64,000 bases of DNA from Actinomycetospora sp. NBRC 106375 (GTDB lineage: Bacteria > Actinomycetota > Actinomycetes > Mycobacteriales > Pseudonocardiaceae): positions 1 to 64,000 of the forward strand of contig NZ_BSTS01000023.1 in assembly GCF_030269665.1 (NCBI RefSeq), given 5' to 3'. A program made the translations under genes and the position numbers. Below the pieces are notes generated by a model that saw only the letters and a list, made by a program, of their open reading frames with translations, did no database searches and had not been told where the DNA came from. Below are positions 7,774-17,291 of this stretch, one piece after another; position 1 is the stretch's first letter, and every line of letters begins with the position of its first letter.

Positions 7774-9242
7774 AGGTCCACGTCCTCGAGCAGGTCGTGG
7801 ACCTGCTCGAACACCGGGAGCCGGGCGGCGTGGACGGCGGCGTCGCCGCCCGGGAGCAGAGTCTCGGCGATCGGGATCCGCTCGGCCGCGTCGACGAGCG
7901 CGTCCGGCCCCGGCGCGAGCAGGCCGACGCCCTGCATCCCGAGCAGCGCCGCGCCGAAGGCGGAGCCCTGGTCGACGACCGGGAAGCCGACCGGCAGGTC
8001 GAGGGCGTCGGTGAGCAGCCGGCGCCAGAGCGCGCTGCGGGCGAAGCCGCCGGTGGCCCGGACCTCGTGCACGGCGAGCCCGGCCTCGCGCAGCGCGTCG
8101 AGGACCAGGCGCAGCTGCAGGCACACGCCCTCGAGCAGGGCCCGCGTGACGTGCCCGGGTCCGTGCCTGCGGTGGAGGCCGACGAGCGCCCCGGCGCCGC
8201 CGGCGTCCCAGTAGGGGGCGCGTTCGGGCAGCAGGTGAGGCAGGGCGAGCAGCCCGTCGGCACCCGCCGGCACGTCCGCCGCGGCGGCCAGGAGCGTGTC
8301 GACGTCGCGCCCGAGCGTCTCGTGCGCCCAGTCGAGCACGAGGCCGCCGTTCGTGATCGCCCCGCCGACGACCCAGCGCCCGTCGGCGAGGTCGTAACAG
8401 AACACGCGCCCGCGGGGGTCGACGGCGGGGCGCTCCACGGTGACGCGCAGGGCGCCGCTGGTGCCGATCGAGCACGCCGCGACGCCCGGGCGGACGGCCC
8501 CGACGCCGAGGTTGGCCAACGGTCCGTCGGCGCCGCCCGCGACGACGGGGACGCCGGCGGGCAGGCCCCAGTCGCGCTCACGGAGCCGTCCGACGACGGC
8601 GGTCGGGGCGACGAGCTCGCCGAGCCGTCCGGCGTCGATCCCCGCGATCTCGAGCGCCTCGGCGTCCCAGATACCGGTCGCGACGTCGAGCAGGCCCGTG
8701 GCGGAGGCGCACGAGGTGTCGGTGACGCGGGCGCCGGTCGCCCGCGCGAGCACGAACTCCTTGATCCCGCCCCAGGTGTGCGCGGCCGCCAGCAGGCTCG
8801 GGCGCTCGCGGCGCAGCCAGGCCAGCTTGACCAGCGGGCTCATCGGGTGGACGGGCGTGCCGGTGCGCCGGTGCAGGGCGAGCGCGTCCCGACCGTCACG
8901 GCGTCGCCGGAGCTCGCGGGCGACGTCGCCCGCGCGGCTGTCGGCCCACGTGATCAGCGGTCCGAGGGGGTCGCCGCTGGCGTCGGTGGCGAGGAGCCCG
9001 TGCATCGTCGCGCTGAACGAGATCGCGGCGACCCGCGCCGGGTCGAGGCCTGCGACGGCGTCGCGGACCGCATCACCCACCGCCTCGTACAGCGCCTCGG
9101 GGTCCTGCACGGCCGCGCCGGGCTCCGGTTCCTCCAGGCGGTGGGGCGCCTCGCCGTGCCCGTGGTCGGCCCCGTCGGCGGAGTACGCGACGGCCTTGGT
9201 GGCGGTGGTGCCGACGTCGACGCCGAGGACGAGATCACCCAC
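7770..9242 (-). CDS. FGGY-family gluconokinase
   Basis: A 490-residue sugar kinase of the FGGY family. The N-terminal ATPase motif is LGVDVGTTATKAVAYS, followed by MHGLLATDASGDPLGPLITWADSRA, the pattern of Bacillus-type gluconokinases, and the C-terminal FGGY-like segment VRATGGFARSALWRRLL. It probably phosphorylates gluconate to 6-phosphogluconate; xylulose or another polyol is possible. GTG 9242 has GGAG at suitable distance. It lies divergent from tRNA-Sec and converges on the WS/DGAT gene. Confidence 0.85.
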   Translation of the reverse strand: MGDLVLGVDVGTTATKAVAYSADGADHGHGEAPHRLEEPEPGAAVQDPEALYEAVGDAVRDAVAGLDPARVAAISFSATMHGLLATDASGDPLGPLITWADSRAGDVARELRRRRDGRDALALHRRTGTPVHPMSPLVKLAWLRRERPSLLAAAHTWGGIKEFVLARATGARVTDTSCASATGLLDVATGIWDAEALEIAGIDAGRLGELVAPTAVVGRLRERDWGLPAGVPVVAGGADGPLANLGVGAVRPGVAACSIGTSGALRVTVERPAVDPRGRVFCYDLADGRWVVGGAITNGGLVLDWAHETLGRDVDTLLAAAADVPAGADGLLALPHLLPERAPYWDAGGAGALVGLHRRHGPGHVTRALLEGVCLQLRLVLDALREAGLAVHEVRATGGFARSALWRRLLTDALDLPVGFPVVDQGSAFGAALLGMQGVGLLAPGPDALVDAAERIPIAETLLPGGDAAVHAARLPVFEQVHDLLEDVDL

Positions 9243-9324
9243 GAGGACTCCGTTCCCCGACCGGCGCCACCCCACCCACGGCCCCACCCTGCGTGCCCGC
9301 AAGGCCCCGCCTAGGCTCGCCCGC

Positions 9325-9420
9325 GGAGGCGTCAGGGTGCCTGGTGGCCCCCGCGGTCTTCAACACCGTAGTGGCCGGGTATCTCGGCCAGGCGGGTTCG
9401 ATTCCCGTCCGCCTCCGCCA
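9325..9420 (+). tRNA. selC: tRNA-Sec (anticodon TCA)
   Basis: A 96-nt tRNA with the unusual long acceptor and long variable arm of selenocysteine tRNA. GGAGGCG (9325-9331) pairs with CGCCTCC (9410-9416), the discriminator is G and CCA is encoded (9418-9420). The anticodon loop CTTCAAC gives anticodon TCA (9360-9362), which reads UGA. It lies 68 bp upstream of the formate dehydrogenase selenoprotein gene and on the same strand as selA and selB, giving a complete decoding locus except selD. Confidence 0.96.
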
Positions 9421-9488
9421 GCTTCCCGGGTCCAGCCGCGGTGCCCGCAGAGACCACCACAGCTCGACCACAGCGAGGAGATGCCTGT

Positions 9489-12400
9489 ATGGGTGTGCGC
9501 ACCTGGCTGGGCGAGTGGCCGATGTTCCGGCAGGCCACCGGGTCCGACCCGCTCGGGCGCGGCGCGGCGGTGCAGTCGCCGCGCACCCGGGCGCTCGAGC
9601 CGCGCACCCGCGAGGCCGACGAGGTCGTCAAGTCGGTGTGCCCCTACTGCGCGGTGGGCTGCGGGCAGAACATCTACGTGCGCGACGGGCGCGTGACCCA
9701 GATCGAGGGCGACCCCGACTCGCCGATCTCCCGCGGCCGCCTGTGCCCGAAGGGGTCCGCGTCGACGTCGCTGGTCACCTCTCCGACCCGCGTGACGACC
9801 GTGAAGTACCGGCGTCCGTACGGCACCGAGTGGGAGGACCTCGACCTCGACACGGCGCTCGACATGATCGCCGACCGCGTCCTCGACGCCCGCCGTCGCG
9901 GATGGCAGGACACCGACGACCAGGGCCGCGTCCTGCGGCGCACGCTGGGCTTCTCGAGCCTGGGCGGGGCGACGCTGGACAACGAGGAGAACTACCTCAT
10001 CAAGAAGCTGTTCATGGCGCTCGGCGCGATCCAGGTGGAGAACCAGGCGCGCATTTGACACAGCGCCACCGTCCCCGGTCTGGGGACCAGCTTCGGCCGC
10101 GGAGGGGCCTCGAACTTCCAGCAGGACCTGCAGCACTCGGACTGCATCGTCATCGAGGGCTCGAACATGGCGGAGGCCCACCCCGTGGGCTTCCAGTGGG
10201 TCATGGAGGCCAAGGCCCGCGGCGCGACGGTCATCCACGTCGACCCGCGGTTCACGCGCACCAGCGCGGTGGCCGACCTGCACGTGCCGTTCCGGGCGGG
10301 CGCGGACATCGCGTTCCTCGGCGGGCTGATCAACTACGTGCTCACCGAGGGCAAGGACTTCCGTGAGTACGTCACCGCGTTCACGAACGCGGCCGAGCTC
10401 GTCGGGGAGGACTTCGCCGACGCCGACGTCGAGGGCGTCTTCTCGGGCTACAACGCCGAGACCGGCCGCTACGACCCGATCTCGTGGCAGATGGACGGCG
10501 CGTACGAGGCGCCGGCGGCGGGCCAGCGCGACCACTGGGAGCCCGAGCTCCGCGAGGAGCACGCCGCGTTCACCTCGGACACCGCGGGCGGCGTCGGTGA
10601 CCAGGCCTACGCACCGTCGGACCCCGAGCGCGACGACACCCTGCAGCACCCGCGCTGCGTCTACCAGGTGCTCAAGCGGCACTACGCGCGCTACACGCCG
10701 GAGGCCGTCTCCCGCGTGTGCGGCATGGGTGTCGAGCAGTTCCTGGCGGTGGCGCGCGCCATCACCGAGAACTCCGGGCGCGAGCGGACCACGGCGTGGG
10801 TGTACTCCGTGGGCTGGACCCACCACACCGTCGGCGCGCAGTACATCCGCGCGGCGTCGATCCTGCAGACGCTGCTGGGCAACATGGGCCGTCCCGGCGG
10901 GGGCATCCTCGCGCTGCGCGGGCACGCCTCGATCCAGGGCTCGACGGACATCCCGACGCTCTACGACCTGCTGCCGGGCTACATCCCCATGCCGAACGCG
11001 CACCTGCACGAGGATCTGCAGAGCTTCCTCGACGCGGACGCGGCCAAGACCGGCTTCTGGGGTCACATGGACGCCTACCTCGTCAGCCTGCTCAAGGCGT
11101 GGTGGGGCGACGCGGCGACCCCGGAGAACGACTTCGCGTTCGACTACCTGCCGCGCCTGACCGGCAACCACGGCACGTACGGCATCGTGCGCGACCAGAT
11201 CGACCGCAAGACCTTCGGCTACTTCCTCGTCGGGGAGAACCCGGCGGTCGGGCACGCCAACGGCAAGATGCAGCGGCTCGGGATGGCGAACCTCGACTGG
11301 CTCGTCGTCCGGGACATGCAGATGATCGAGTCGGCGTCGTTCTGGAAGGACGGCCCCGAGATCGAGACCGGGGAGCTGCGCACCGAGGACATCGGCACCG
11401 AGGTCTTCTTCCTGCCGTGCGCGAACCACACCGAGAAGTCGGGGACGTTCACCAACACCCAGCGGCTGCTGCAGTGGCGGCGCGAGGCGGTGCACCCGCC
11501 GGGTGACGCGCGCTCGGAGCTGCACTTCTACTTCCACCTCGGGAAGAAGATCCGGGAGAAGCTGGCCGGGTCGACGGACGATCGTGACCGGCCTCTGCTG
11601 GACCTGACGTGGGACTACCCGACGTTCGGGGTGCACGAGGAGCCGGACCCGCAGTCGGTGCTGGCCGAGATCAACGGCTTTGACGCCGACGGGAACCACC
11701 TGGCGAGCTACACGCAGATGAAGGCCGACGGGACGACCTCGGGCGGCTGCTGGATCTACACCGGGGTCTTCAAGGACGGCGTCAACCAGGCCGACCGTCG
11801 CACGCCCGGCGCCGAGCAGACGTGGGTCGCGCCCGAGTGGGGCTGGGCGTGGCCGGCGAACCGCCGCACGCTCTACAACCGTGCCTCGGCCGACGCCGAC
11901 GGGAAGCCGTGGAGCGAGCGCAAGGCGTACGTGTGGTGGGACGAGGAGTCGGGATCGTGGACCGGGCACGACATCCCGGACTTCGAGGCCACCAAGGCGC
12001 CGTCGTACCGTCCGCCGGAGGGCGCGACGGTCGAGGACGCGCTGTCGGGCACCGACGCGTTCATCATGCAGGCGAACGGCAAGGCGTGGCTCTACGCGCC
12101 GACGGGTCTCGCGGACGGGCCGATGCCCACGCACTACGAGCCGGTCGAGTCGCCGGTGGCGAACCTGCTGCACGACCAGCAGGACAACCCGGCCCGCGAG
12201 GACATCGACCGGGCGTGGAACCGGCTCAACCCGGCGATGTCGGAGACCTATCCCTACGTCTTCCTCACCTACCGGCTCACCGAGCACCACACCGCGGGCG
12301 GCATGAGCCGGTTCCTCGGCTACCTCTCGGAGCTGCAGCCGGAGTTCTTCTGCGAGGTCTCCCCCGCGCTGGCCCGTGAGCGGAACCTCGAGCACCTCGG

Positions 12401-12719
12401 GTACGCCACGCTGATCTCGGCCCGGACCGCGATCGAGGCCCGCGTGCTCGTCACCGAGCGGATGAAGCCGCTGCGGATCGGCGATCAGCGCATCCACCAG
12501 ATCGGGCTGCCGTACCACTGGGGCTCGAACGGGCTGTCGGTCGGCGACCCGGCGAACGACCTGCTCGGCGTCGTCATGGACCCCAACGTGCACATCCAGG
12601 AGTCGAAGGTGGCGACCTGCGACATCCAGCCCGGGCGGCGTCCTCGCGGACCGGCGCTGCTGGAGTTCGTCGAGTCCTACCGACGGAAGGCCGGCGTGGA
12701 GCCGGGAGGGATCACCTAG
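9489..12719 (+). CDS. fdh: Formate dehydrogenase large subunit, selenocysteine-containing
   Basis: One reading frame of 1077 codons interrupted by TGA at 10056-10058, read as selenocysteine at residue 190, giving a 1076-residue molybdopterin formate dehydrogenase of the FdnG/FdoG type. The N-terminal [4Fe-4S] cysteines are C51, C54, C58 and C86 (VCPYCAVGCGQ then LCPKG). Sec190 is followed by His, as in known enzymes, and then TSFGRGGASN. There is no twin-arginine signal, so the enzyme is probably cytoplasmic-facing. It oxidises formate to CO2, passing electrons through the [4Fe-4S] subunit to the NrfD-like membrane subunit. ATG 9489 has GAGGAG eight bases upstream. Confidence 0.95.
10056..10087 (+). 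promoter_or_regulatory. Bacterial SECIS element for Sec190 of formate dehydrogenase
   Basis: Directly after the in-frame TGA (10056-10058) the mRNA folds into GUCCCC (10071-10076), loop GGUCU (10077-10081) and GGGGAC (10082-10087), a perfect 6-bp stem. The loop GGUCU is the SelB-binding loop of the Escherichia coli fdhF SECIS. It starts 19 nt after the UGA, the same distance I recall for fdhF. This marks the TGA as selenocysteine rather than a mutation. Confidence 0.92.
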
Positions 12720-13753
12720 TGACGCTCTTCGATGCGTTCTCCGGCGCCGCCTCGTCGCTGTCGGGCCCGTTGCCGGATCCGTCGGCCGACGCCGGGTGGT
12801 CGGCCGAGCACCCGAAGCGGGTCGGCTTCTTCACCGACACGTCGGTCTGCATCGGCTGCAAGGCCTGCGAGGTGGCGTGCAAGGAGTGGAACCTGGTGCC
12901 CGACGACGGCACCGACGCCTCCGACCTCTACCGCCTCACCGGGATGTCCTACGACAACACCGGTGACCTGGGCGCCTCGACGTGGCGGCACGTCGCGTTC
13001 ATCGAGGACGTCCGCCCGCACGGGACGGCGACGACGGGGCACATGCCGAGCGGCCTCCCGGCGCTGGGCGGCTCCCTCCCGCGGGACGCCGCTTCGGCCC
13101 CTCCCGACGGTGGCACGGTCGACCTTCTCGCGTTGCTCCCGGACACCGGCGCGCACGGCCAGCAGACCCCGGACGACGAGCGCGACGTGCGCTGGCTGAT
13201 GTCGTCGGACGTCTGCAAGCACTGCACCCACGCCGGGTGCCTGGACGTCTGCCCGACCGGGGCGCTCTTCCGGACCGAGTTCGGCACGGTCGTCGTGCAG
13301 GACGACATCTGCAACGGGTGCGGCTACTGCGTGCCGTCCTGCCCGTACGGCGTGATCGACGTGCGGGAGTCCGACGGCGGCGCCCACAAGTGCACGCTCT
13401 GCTACGACCGGCTCGGCGAGGGCCTCGAGCCGGCGTGCGCGAAGGCGTGCCCGACCAACTCCATCCAGTTCGGCGACCTGGACGAGCTCCAGGCGGCCGC
13501 GGACGCCCGGCTGGCGGAGCTCCACGGCCGCGGCGTCGAGGAGGCCCGGCTCTACGGGCGCGACCCCGACGACGGTGTCGGCGGCGACGGGGCGTTCTTC
13601 CTGCTGCTCGACGAGCCGGAGGTCTACGGCCTGCCGCCGGACCCGATCGTCACCACCCGCGACCTGCCGGAGATGTGGCGCAACGCGGCACTGACCGCGC
13701 TCGGGCTCGGCGCGGCCGCGGTGGCGGCGTTCTTCACAGGAGGTCGGCGGTGA
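12719..13753 (+). CDS. Formate dehydrogenase iron-sulfur (electron transfer) subunit
   Basis: A 344-residue ferredoxin-like subunit with four cysteine clusters: CIGCKACEVACKEWN, CKHCTHAGCLDVCP, CNGCGYCVPSCP and CTLCYDRLGEGLEPACAKACP, enough for four [4Fe-4S] centres. This matches FdnH/HybA-type subunits linking the catalytic subunit to the membrane. The C-terminus has one hydrophobic helix (ALTALGLGAAAVAAFF). GTG 12719 overlaps the upstream TAG by one base and has GGGAGGG upstream; the end overlaps the nrfD-like gene. Confidence 0.94.
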   Translation: MTLFDAFSGAASSLSGPLPDPSADAGWSAEHPKRVGFFTDTSVCIGCKACEVACKEWNLVPDDGTDASDLYRLTGMSYDNTGDLGASTWRHVAFIEDVRPHGTATTGHMPSGLPALGGSLPRDAASAPPDGGTVDLLALLPDTGAHGQQTPDDERDVRWLMSSDVCKHCTHAGCLDVCPTGALFRTEFGTVVVQDDICNGCGYCVPSCPYGVIDVRESDGGAHKCTLCYDRLGEGLEPACAKACPTNSIQFGDLDELQAAADARLAELHGRGVEEARLYGRDPDDGVGGDGAFFLLLDEPEVYGLPPDPIVTTRDLPEMWRNAALTALGLGAAAVAAFFTGGRR

Positions 13754-14763
13754 CGGACGCGAACCCGGCGGAGATGCCGGAGCGGTTCCGCGGCCGGGGT
13801 CGCGGGGGGAACCGCGAGGAGCTGCAGGTCCCCGAGGCCGAGTTCCGCTCGTACTACGGCCGACCGATCATCAAGGCGCCGGTGTGGAAGAACCCCGACG
13901 TGCCGCTCTACCTCTTCCTGGGTGGGCTCGCGGGGTCGTCGTCGGTGCTCGCGGCCATGGCCCGGGCGACCGGACGCCCCACGCTGCGGCGCGCGGGGCG
14001 TCTCGGCGCGGCGGCCGGCGCGGTGGGCGGGACGGTGTTCCTCGTCCACGACCTGCACCGCCCGCGGCGCTTCCTGCACATGCTGCGGGTGTTCAAGCCG
14101 ACGTCACCGCTCTCGGTGGGGACGTGGATCCTCTCCCCCTTCGCGACGTTCGCCGCGGCGACCGCCGCGACCGAGGTGACGGGGTGGTTCCGGCGGACGG
14201 GCGACGTCACCGGCGTCGCGGCCGCCGTCGTCGGGCCCGCGCTCGCCACCTACACGGCCGTACTGTTCTCCAACACCGCGGTGCCGACCTGGCACGAGGC
14301 GCACCGGCACCTGCCGATCCTGTTCGGGTCGAGCGCGGCCGCGGCCGGCGGCGGGTTCGGGCTGGTGTTCTCGTCGGTGCGCGACAACGAGCCGGCCGCG
14401 CGGCTCGCGATCGCAGGCGCCGCGACGGAGCTCGCGATCGACGAGAAGATGCAGCGCGACCTGGGGATGCTCGCCGACGTCTACTGCAAGGGTCGCGCGA
14501 AGACGCTGATGCGGGCGTCGAAGACGTGTCTCGTGGCCGGCGCGCTGGGCGCGCTGGTGGGGCGGCGCCGGCGCTGGTCGGCGGCCCTGTCGGGGCTGGC
14601 GCTCATGGCCGGCTCGGCGCTGACGCGGTTCGGGGTGTTCGACGCCGGCATCGCGTCGGCGAACGACCCGGCGCACATCGTCGTGCCGCAGCGGGAGCGC
14701 ATCCGGCAGCGGCAGGCCTCGACCGAGACCGCCACGACGCCCCCGGACCGGACCTTCGCCTGA
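13750..14763 (+). CDS. NrfD-family membrane subunit of formate dehydrogenase
   Basis: A 337-residue polytopic membrane protein of the NrfD/polysulfide reductase family. The N-terminal segment (SYYGRPIIKAPVW then VPLYLFLGGLAGSSSVLAA) and later helices (LSVGTWILSPFA, VLFSNTAVPTWHEAHRHLP) match subunits that anchor molybdenum enzymes and pass electrons to quinone. GTG 13750 overlaps the iron-sulfur subunit stop (GTGA). The operon ends at 14763, eight bases before a large palindrome that is likely to terminate transcription. Confidence 0.92.
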   Translation: MTDANPAEMPERFRGRGRGGNREELQVPEAEFRSYYGRPIIKAPVWKNPDVPLYLFLGGLAGSSSVLAAMARATGRPTLRRAGRLGAAAGAVGGTVFLVHDLHRPRRFLHMLRVFKPTSPLSVGTWILSPFATFAAATAATEVTGWFRRTGDVTGVAAAVVGPALATYTAVLFSNTAVPTWHEAHRHLPILFGSSAAAAGGGFGLVFSSVRDNEPAARLAIAGAATELAIDEKMQRDLGMLADVYCKGRAKTLMRASKTCLVAGALGALVGRRRRWSAALSGLALMAGSALTRFGVFDAGIASANDPAHIVVPQRERIRQRQASTETATTPPDRTFA

Positions 14764-14770
14764 CCTCGCT

Positions 14771-14820
14771 CGTACGTGAGCAGTTGGCGCCCCCATGAGG
14801 GCGCCAACTGCTCACATACG
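14771..14820. repeat. Dispersed palindrome type A, copy A1
   Basis: Left arm CGTACGTGAGCAGTTGGCGC plus CC and a right arm of the same length pair with one mismatch around the loop CCATGA. The outer arms (TGAGC/GCTCA) are shared with type B elements, and the inner stem AGTTGGCGCCC defines type A. This copy lies after the formate dehydrogenase operon and before the permease. Its strong hairpin could act as a terminator, but other copies sit inside genes. Confidence 0.85.
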
Positions 14821-14860
14821 GCCGGGCGGAGGTGCGGTCGGCGTGTGACGATCGGCGATC

Positions 14861-15934
14861 GTGACGGACGGAGCGATCGGTGCGCGGCGGGCCGGTCCGC
14901 CGGCGTGGGCGGTGGCGGTCGGGTTCGGGGCGCTCGTCGTCGCCGGCCTGCTGTGGGCGAAGTGGGCGCCGTACTGGGTGAAGGTGCCGTCCGTGGCGGG
15001 CTCCCACTCGCTCGGCTCGTCGATCCTCACCGGCGGTGCGTCCGCGCCGCCCGGGGTGTCGCTGTCGGCCGGCCTGCGGTTCGCGGGGACCTACTTCCTC
15101 GCGATCTGGCCGGCGCTCGTCGTCGCGCTCGTCCTGGCCGCGGCGGTGCAGACGGTCCTGCCCTCGGCGTGGCTGCGCCGGGTGCTCGGCCGGGGCGTGA
15201 GCGGCGGGGTGCGCGGGGGCGCGCTGGCGCTGCCGTCCCTGATGTGCACCTGCTGCGCGGCGCCGATCGCCGTCGGGCTGCGCCGTCGCGCGGCGGACCT
15301 GACCGCGACGCTCGCCTACTGGCTCGGGAACCCGGCGCTGAACCCGGTCGTGCTCGTGTTCTGCGCGTTCGTGCTGCCGTGGGAGTGGACGCTGCTGCGG
15401 GCGGTGGCCGGTGTCGCGGTCGTCGCGGCGGCGGTGGTGCTGGGCCGCCGGTGGGCTTCCCGGTCGCCCACGGGCTCCGTCGTCGAGGAGCCCGTCGTCG
15501 GGGACGCCGTTCCCGACGAGCGACCCCTGGTCGTGCGCTTCCTGGCCGCGCTGGGCGGGCTGTCGGTCCGGTTGCTGCCCGAGTACCTGCTGCTCGTCGT
15601 GGCGCTCGGGGCGTTCCGCGGTGTGCTGTTCCCGGTCGCGGCCCCGTGGCTCACGGGCACCGGGCTCGTGCTGGGCGTCCTGCTGCTGGCCGTGGCCGGG
15701 ACGCTGCTACCGATCCCGACGGGCGCCGAGATCGCCGTCGTGGCGGCGCTGCTGGCCGTCGGCGTGTCCGGCCCGCTCGCGGCCGCCCTGCTGATCACCC
15801 TGCCGGCGGTGAGCCTGCCGTCGCTGCTGATGGTCCGCCGCGCCTTTCCCCGCCGGCTGCTGGTGGCGGTCACGGGAGCCGTCGTCGGGATCGGGGTGCT
15901 GACGTCGGTGGTGGCGCTGGCTGTCGGCCTGTAG
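14861..15934 (+). CDS. Permease of the ArsP/DUF318 (PF03773-like) family
   Basis: A 357-residue membrane protein with two bundles of helices separated by a charged loop near residues 195-215. The motif LPSLMCTCCAAPIAVGLRRR and the later LPIPTGAEIAVVAALLAVG are typical of the permease family that includes ArsP; the adjacent cysteines may bind soft metalloids. It lies between the formate dehydrogenase operon and selA on the same strand, so a role in selenium or metalloid transport is plausible but inferred only from position. GTG 14861 is the start. Confidence 0.78.
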   Translation: MTDGAIGARRAGPPAWAVAVGFGALVVAGLLWAKWAPYWVKVPSVAGSHSLGSSILTGGASAPPGVSLSAGLRFAGTYFLAIWPALVVALVLAAAVQTVLPSAWLRRVLGRGVSGGVRGGALALPSLMCTCCAAPIAVGLRRRAADLTATLAYWLGNPALNPVVLVFCAFVLPWEWTLLRAVAGVAVVAAAVVLGRRWASRSPTGSVVEEPVVGDAVPDERPLVVRFLAALGGLSVRLLPEYLLLVVALGAFRGVLFPVAAPWLTGTGLVLGVLLLAVAGTLLPIPTGAEIAVVAALLAVGVSGPLAAALLITLPAVSLPSLLMVRRAFPRRLLVAVTGAVVGIGVLTSVVALAVGL

Positions 15935-15950
15935 CGCGCACAATGGGCCG

Positions 15951-17291
15951 GTGGACGACGATCACCGGCGGCGCGTCCCGCGGACCGACACGGTGCTGGC
16001 CGACGCGCGGCTGGGCCCGGCGCTGGCGACGCTCGGGCGCGCCCGGGTCAAGGAGGTCGTCGTCGCCACGCAGGAGCGGGCGCGGGCCGGGGAGATCGCG
16101 CCCGAGGCGGTCGCCGACGAGGTCGTCGCGGCCATGCCGCCGACCGCCGCGTCGCTGCGCCCGGTCGTCAACGCCACCGGCGTGCTGCTGCACACGAACC
16201 TGGGGCGCGCGCCGCTGTCGCCCGCCGCGCGGGACGCGCTGGACCTCGCCGCGGGCACGACGGACGTCGAGCTGGACCTGGCCACCGGCGGCCGGGGCCG
16301 TCGCGGGGCGGGGACGATGGCGGCGCTGGCGGCGGCCGTCCCCGACGCGGGCGGCGTGCACGTCACCAACAACGGCGCCGCGGCGCTGATCCTGGCGGCG
16401 ACGGCGCTGGCGGGGGGAGACAGTCAGGGGAGCACGCCGATAGGGGAGCGGAGCTCGACCGTTCGAGGGGGCCGCGAGATCGTCATCGCACGCGGCGAGA
16501 TGGTCGAGATCGGTGACGGGTTCCGGCTGCCCGACCTGCTGGAGTCGACCGGCGCGCGGCTGCGCGAGGTCGGGACCACGAACCGGGTGCACCGGTCGGA
16601 CTACGAGGACGCGGTTGGCCCGGAGACCGGGATGATCCTCAAGGTCCACCCGTCGAACTTCGTGGTCACGGGGTTCACGTCATCGGTGCCGGTGTCCGCG
16701 CTGAGCGATCTCGGCGTGCCCGTCGTGTCCGACATCGGGTCCGGCCTGCTCGCGCCGCACCCGCTCCTGCCCGACGAGCCGGACGCGGCGACCGAGCTGC
16801 GCGCGGGGGCGTCGCTCGTGACGGCGTCGGGCGACAAGCTGCTCGGGGGTCCGCAGGCCGGCCTCCTGCTCGGTGACGCCGACCTCGTGCACCGGCTGCG
16901 CCGCCACCCGCTGGCGCGGGCGCTGCGCGTCGACAAGCTGACCCTGGCCGCCCTCGAGGCGACGCTGCGCGGGCCGACGCCGCCGGTGCGGGCCCTGCTC
17001 GAGGCGTCGGTGGAGTCCCTGCACACGCGGGCCACGGAGCTGGCGGAACAGATCGGCACACCGGCCACCGTCGTCGAGTGCGTGGCCCAGGTCGGCGGGG
17101 GTGGCGCGCCCGGTGTGGAACTGGCGAGCGCCGGCGTCGCGCTGCCGGTCGATCTCGCCGTCCGTCTGCGGGACGGCGCCGACCCCGTCGTCGCCCATGT
17201 CGAGCAGGGCCGCTGCGTGCTCGACCTGCGCTCGGTGCCGCCGTCGGAGGACGCGCGGCTGGCGGCGGCGGCGCGGGCGGCGCTCGGGTGA
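15951..17291 (+). CDS. selA: L-seryl-tRNA(Sec) selenium transferase
   Basis: A 446-residue PLP enzyme that converts seryl-tRNA(Sec) to selenocysteyl-tRNA(Sec) using selenophosphate. Seen motifs include VVNATGVLLHTNLGRAPLS, HVTNNGAAALIL, GEMVEIGDGFRLPDLLE, VSDIGSGLL and the PLP lysine K296 in SGDKLLGGPQAG. About 18 residues (GGDSQGSTPIGERSSTVRGG) lie between the NNGAA strand and GREIVIARGE, where family members I recall have almost none. GTG 15951 lies 16 bp after the permease stop, and the stop overlaps selB by four bases. Confidence 0.95.
   Translation: MDDDHRRRVPRTDTVLADARLGPALATLGRARVKEVVVATQERARAGEIAPEAVADEVVAAMPPTAASLRPVVNATGVLLHTNLGRAPLSPAARDALDLAAGTTDVELDLATGGRGRRGAGTMAALAAAVPDAGGVHVTNNGAAALILAATALAGGDSQGSTPIGERSSTVRGGREIVIARGEMVEIGDGFRLPDLLESTGARLREVGTTNRVHRSDYEDAVGPETGMILKVHPSNFVVTGFTSSVPVSALSDLGVPVVSDIGSGLLAPHPLLPDEPDAATELRAGASLVTASGDKLLGGPQAGLLLGDADLVHRLRRHPLARALRVDKLTLAALEATLRGPTPPVRALLEASVESLHTRATELAEQIGTPATVVECVAQVGGGGAPGVELASAGVALPVDLAVRLRDGADPVVAHVEQGRCVLDLRSVPPSEDARLAAAARAALG

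Noticed and set aside
10056-10058. Formate dehydrogenase broken by a stop codon
   Set aside because: The TGA is followed at the right distance by a perfect SECIS hairpin with loop GGUCU and then His, and selA, selB and tRNA-Sec are adjacent, so it encodes selenocysteine.
9360-12593. Very long antisense open frame opposite formate dehydrogenase
   Set aside because: It is a product of third-position GC bias; it lacks any family pattern and lies across tRNA-Sec and the dehydrogenase.
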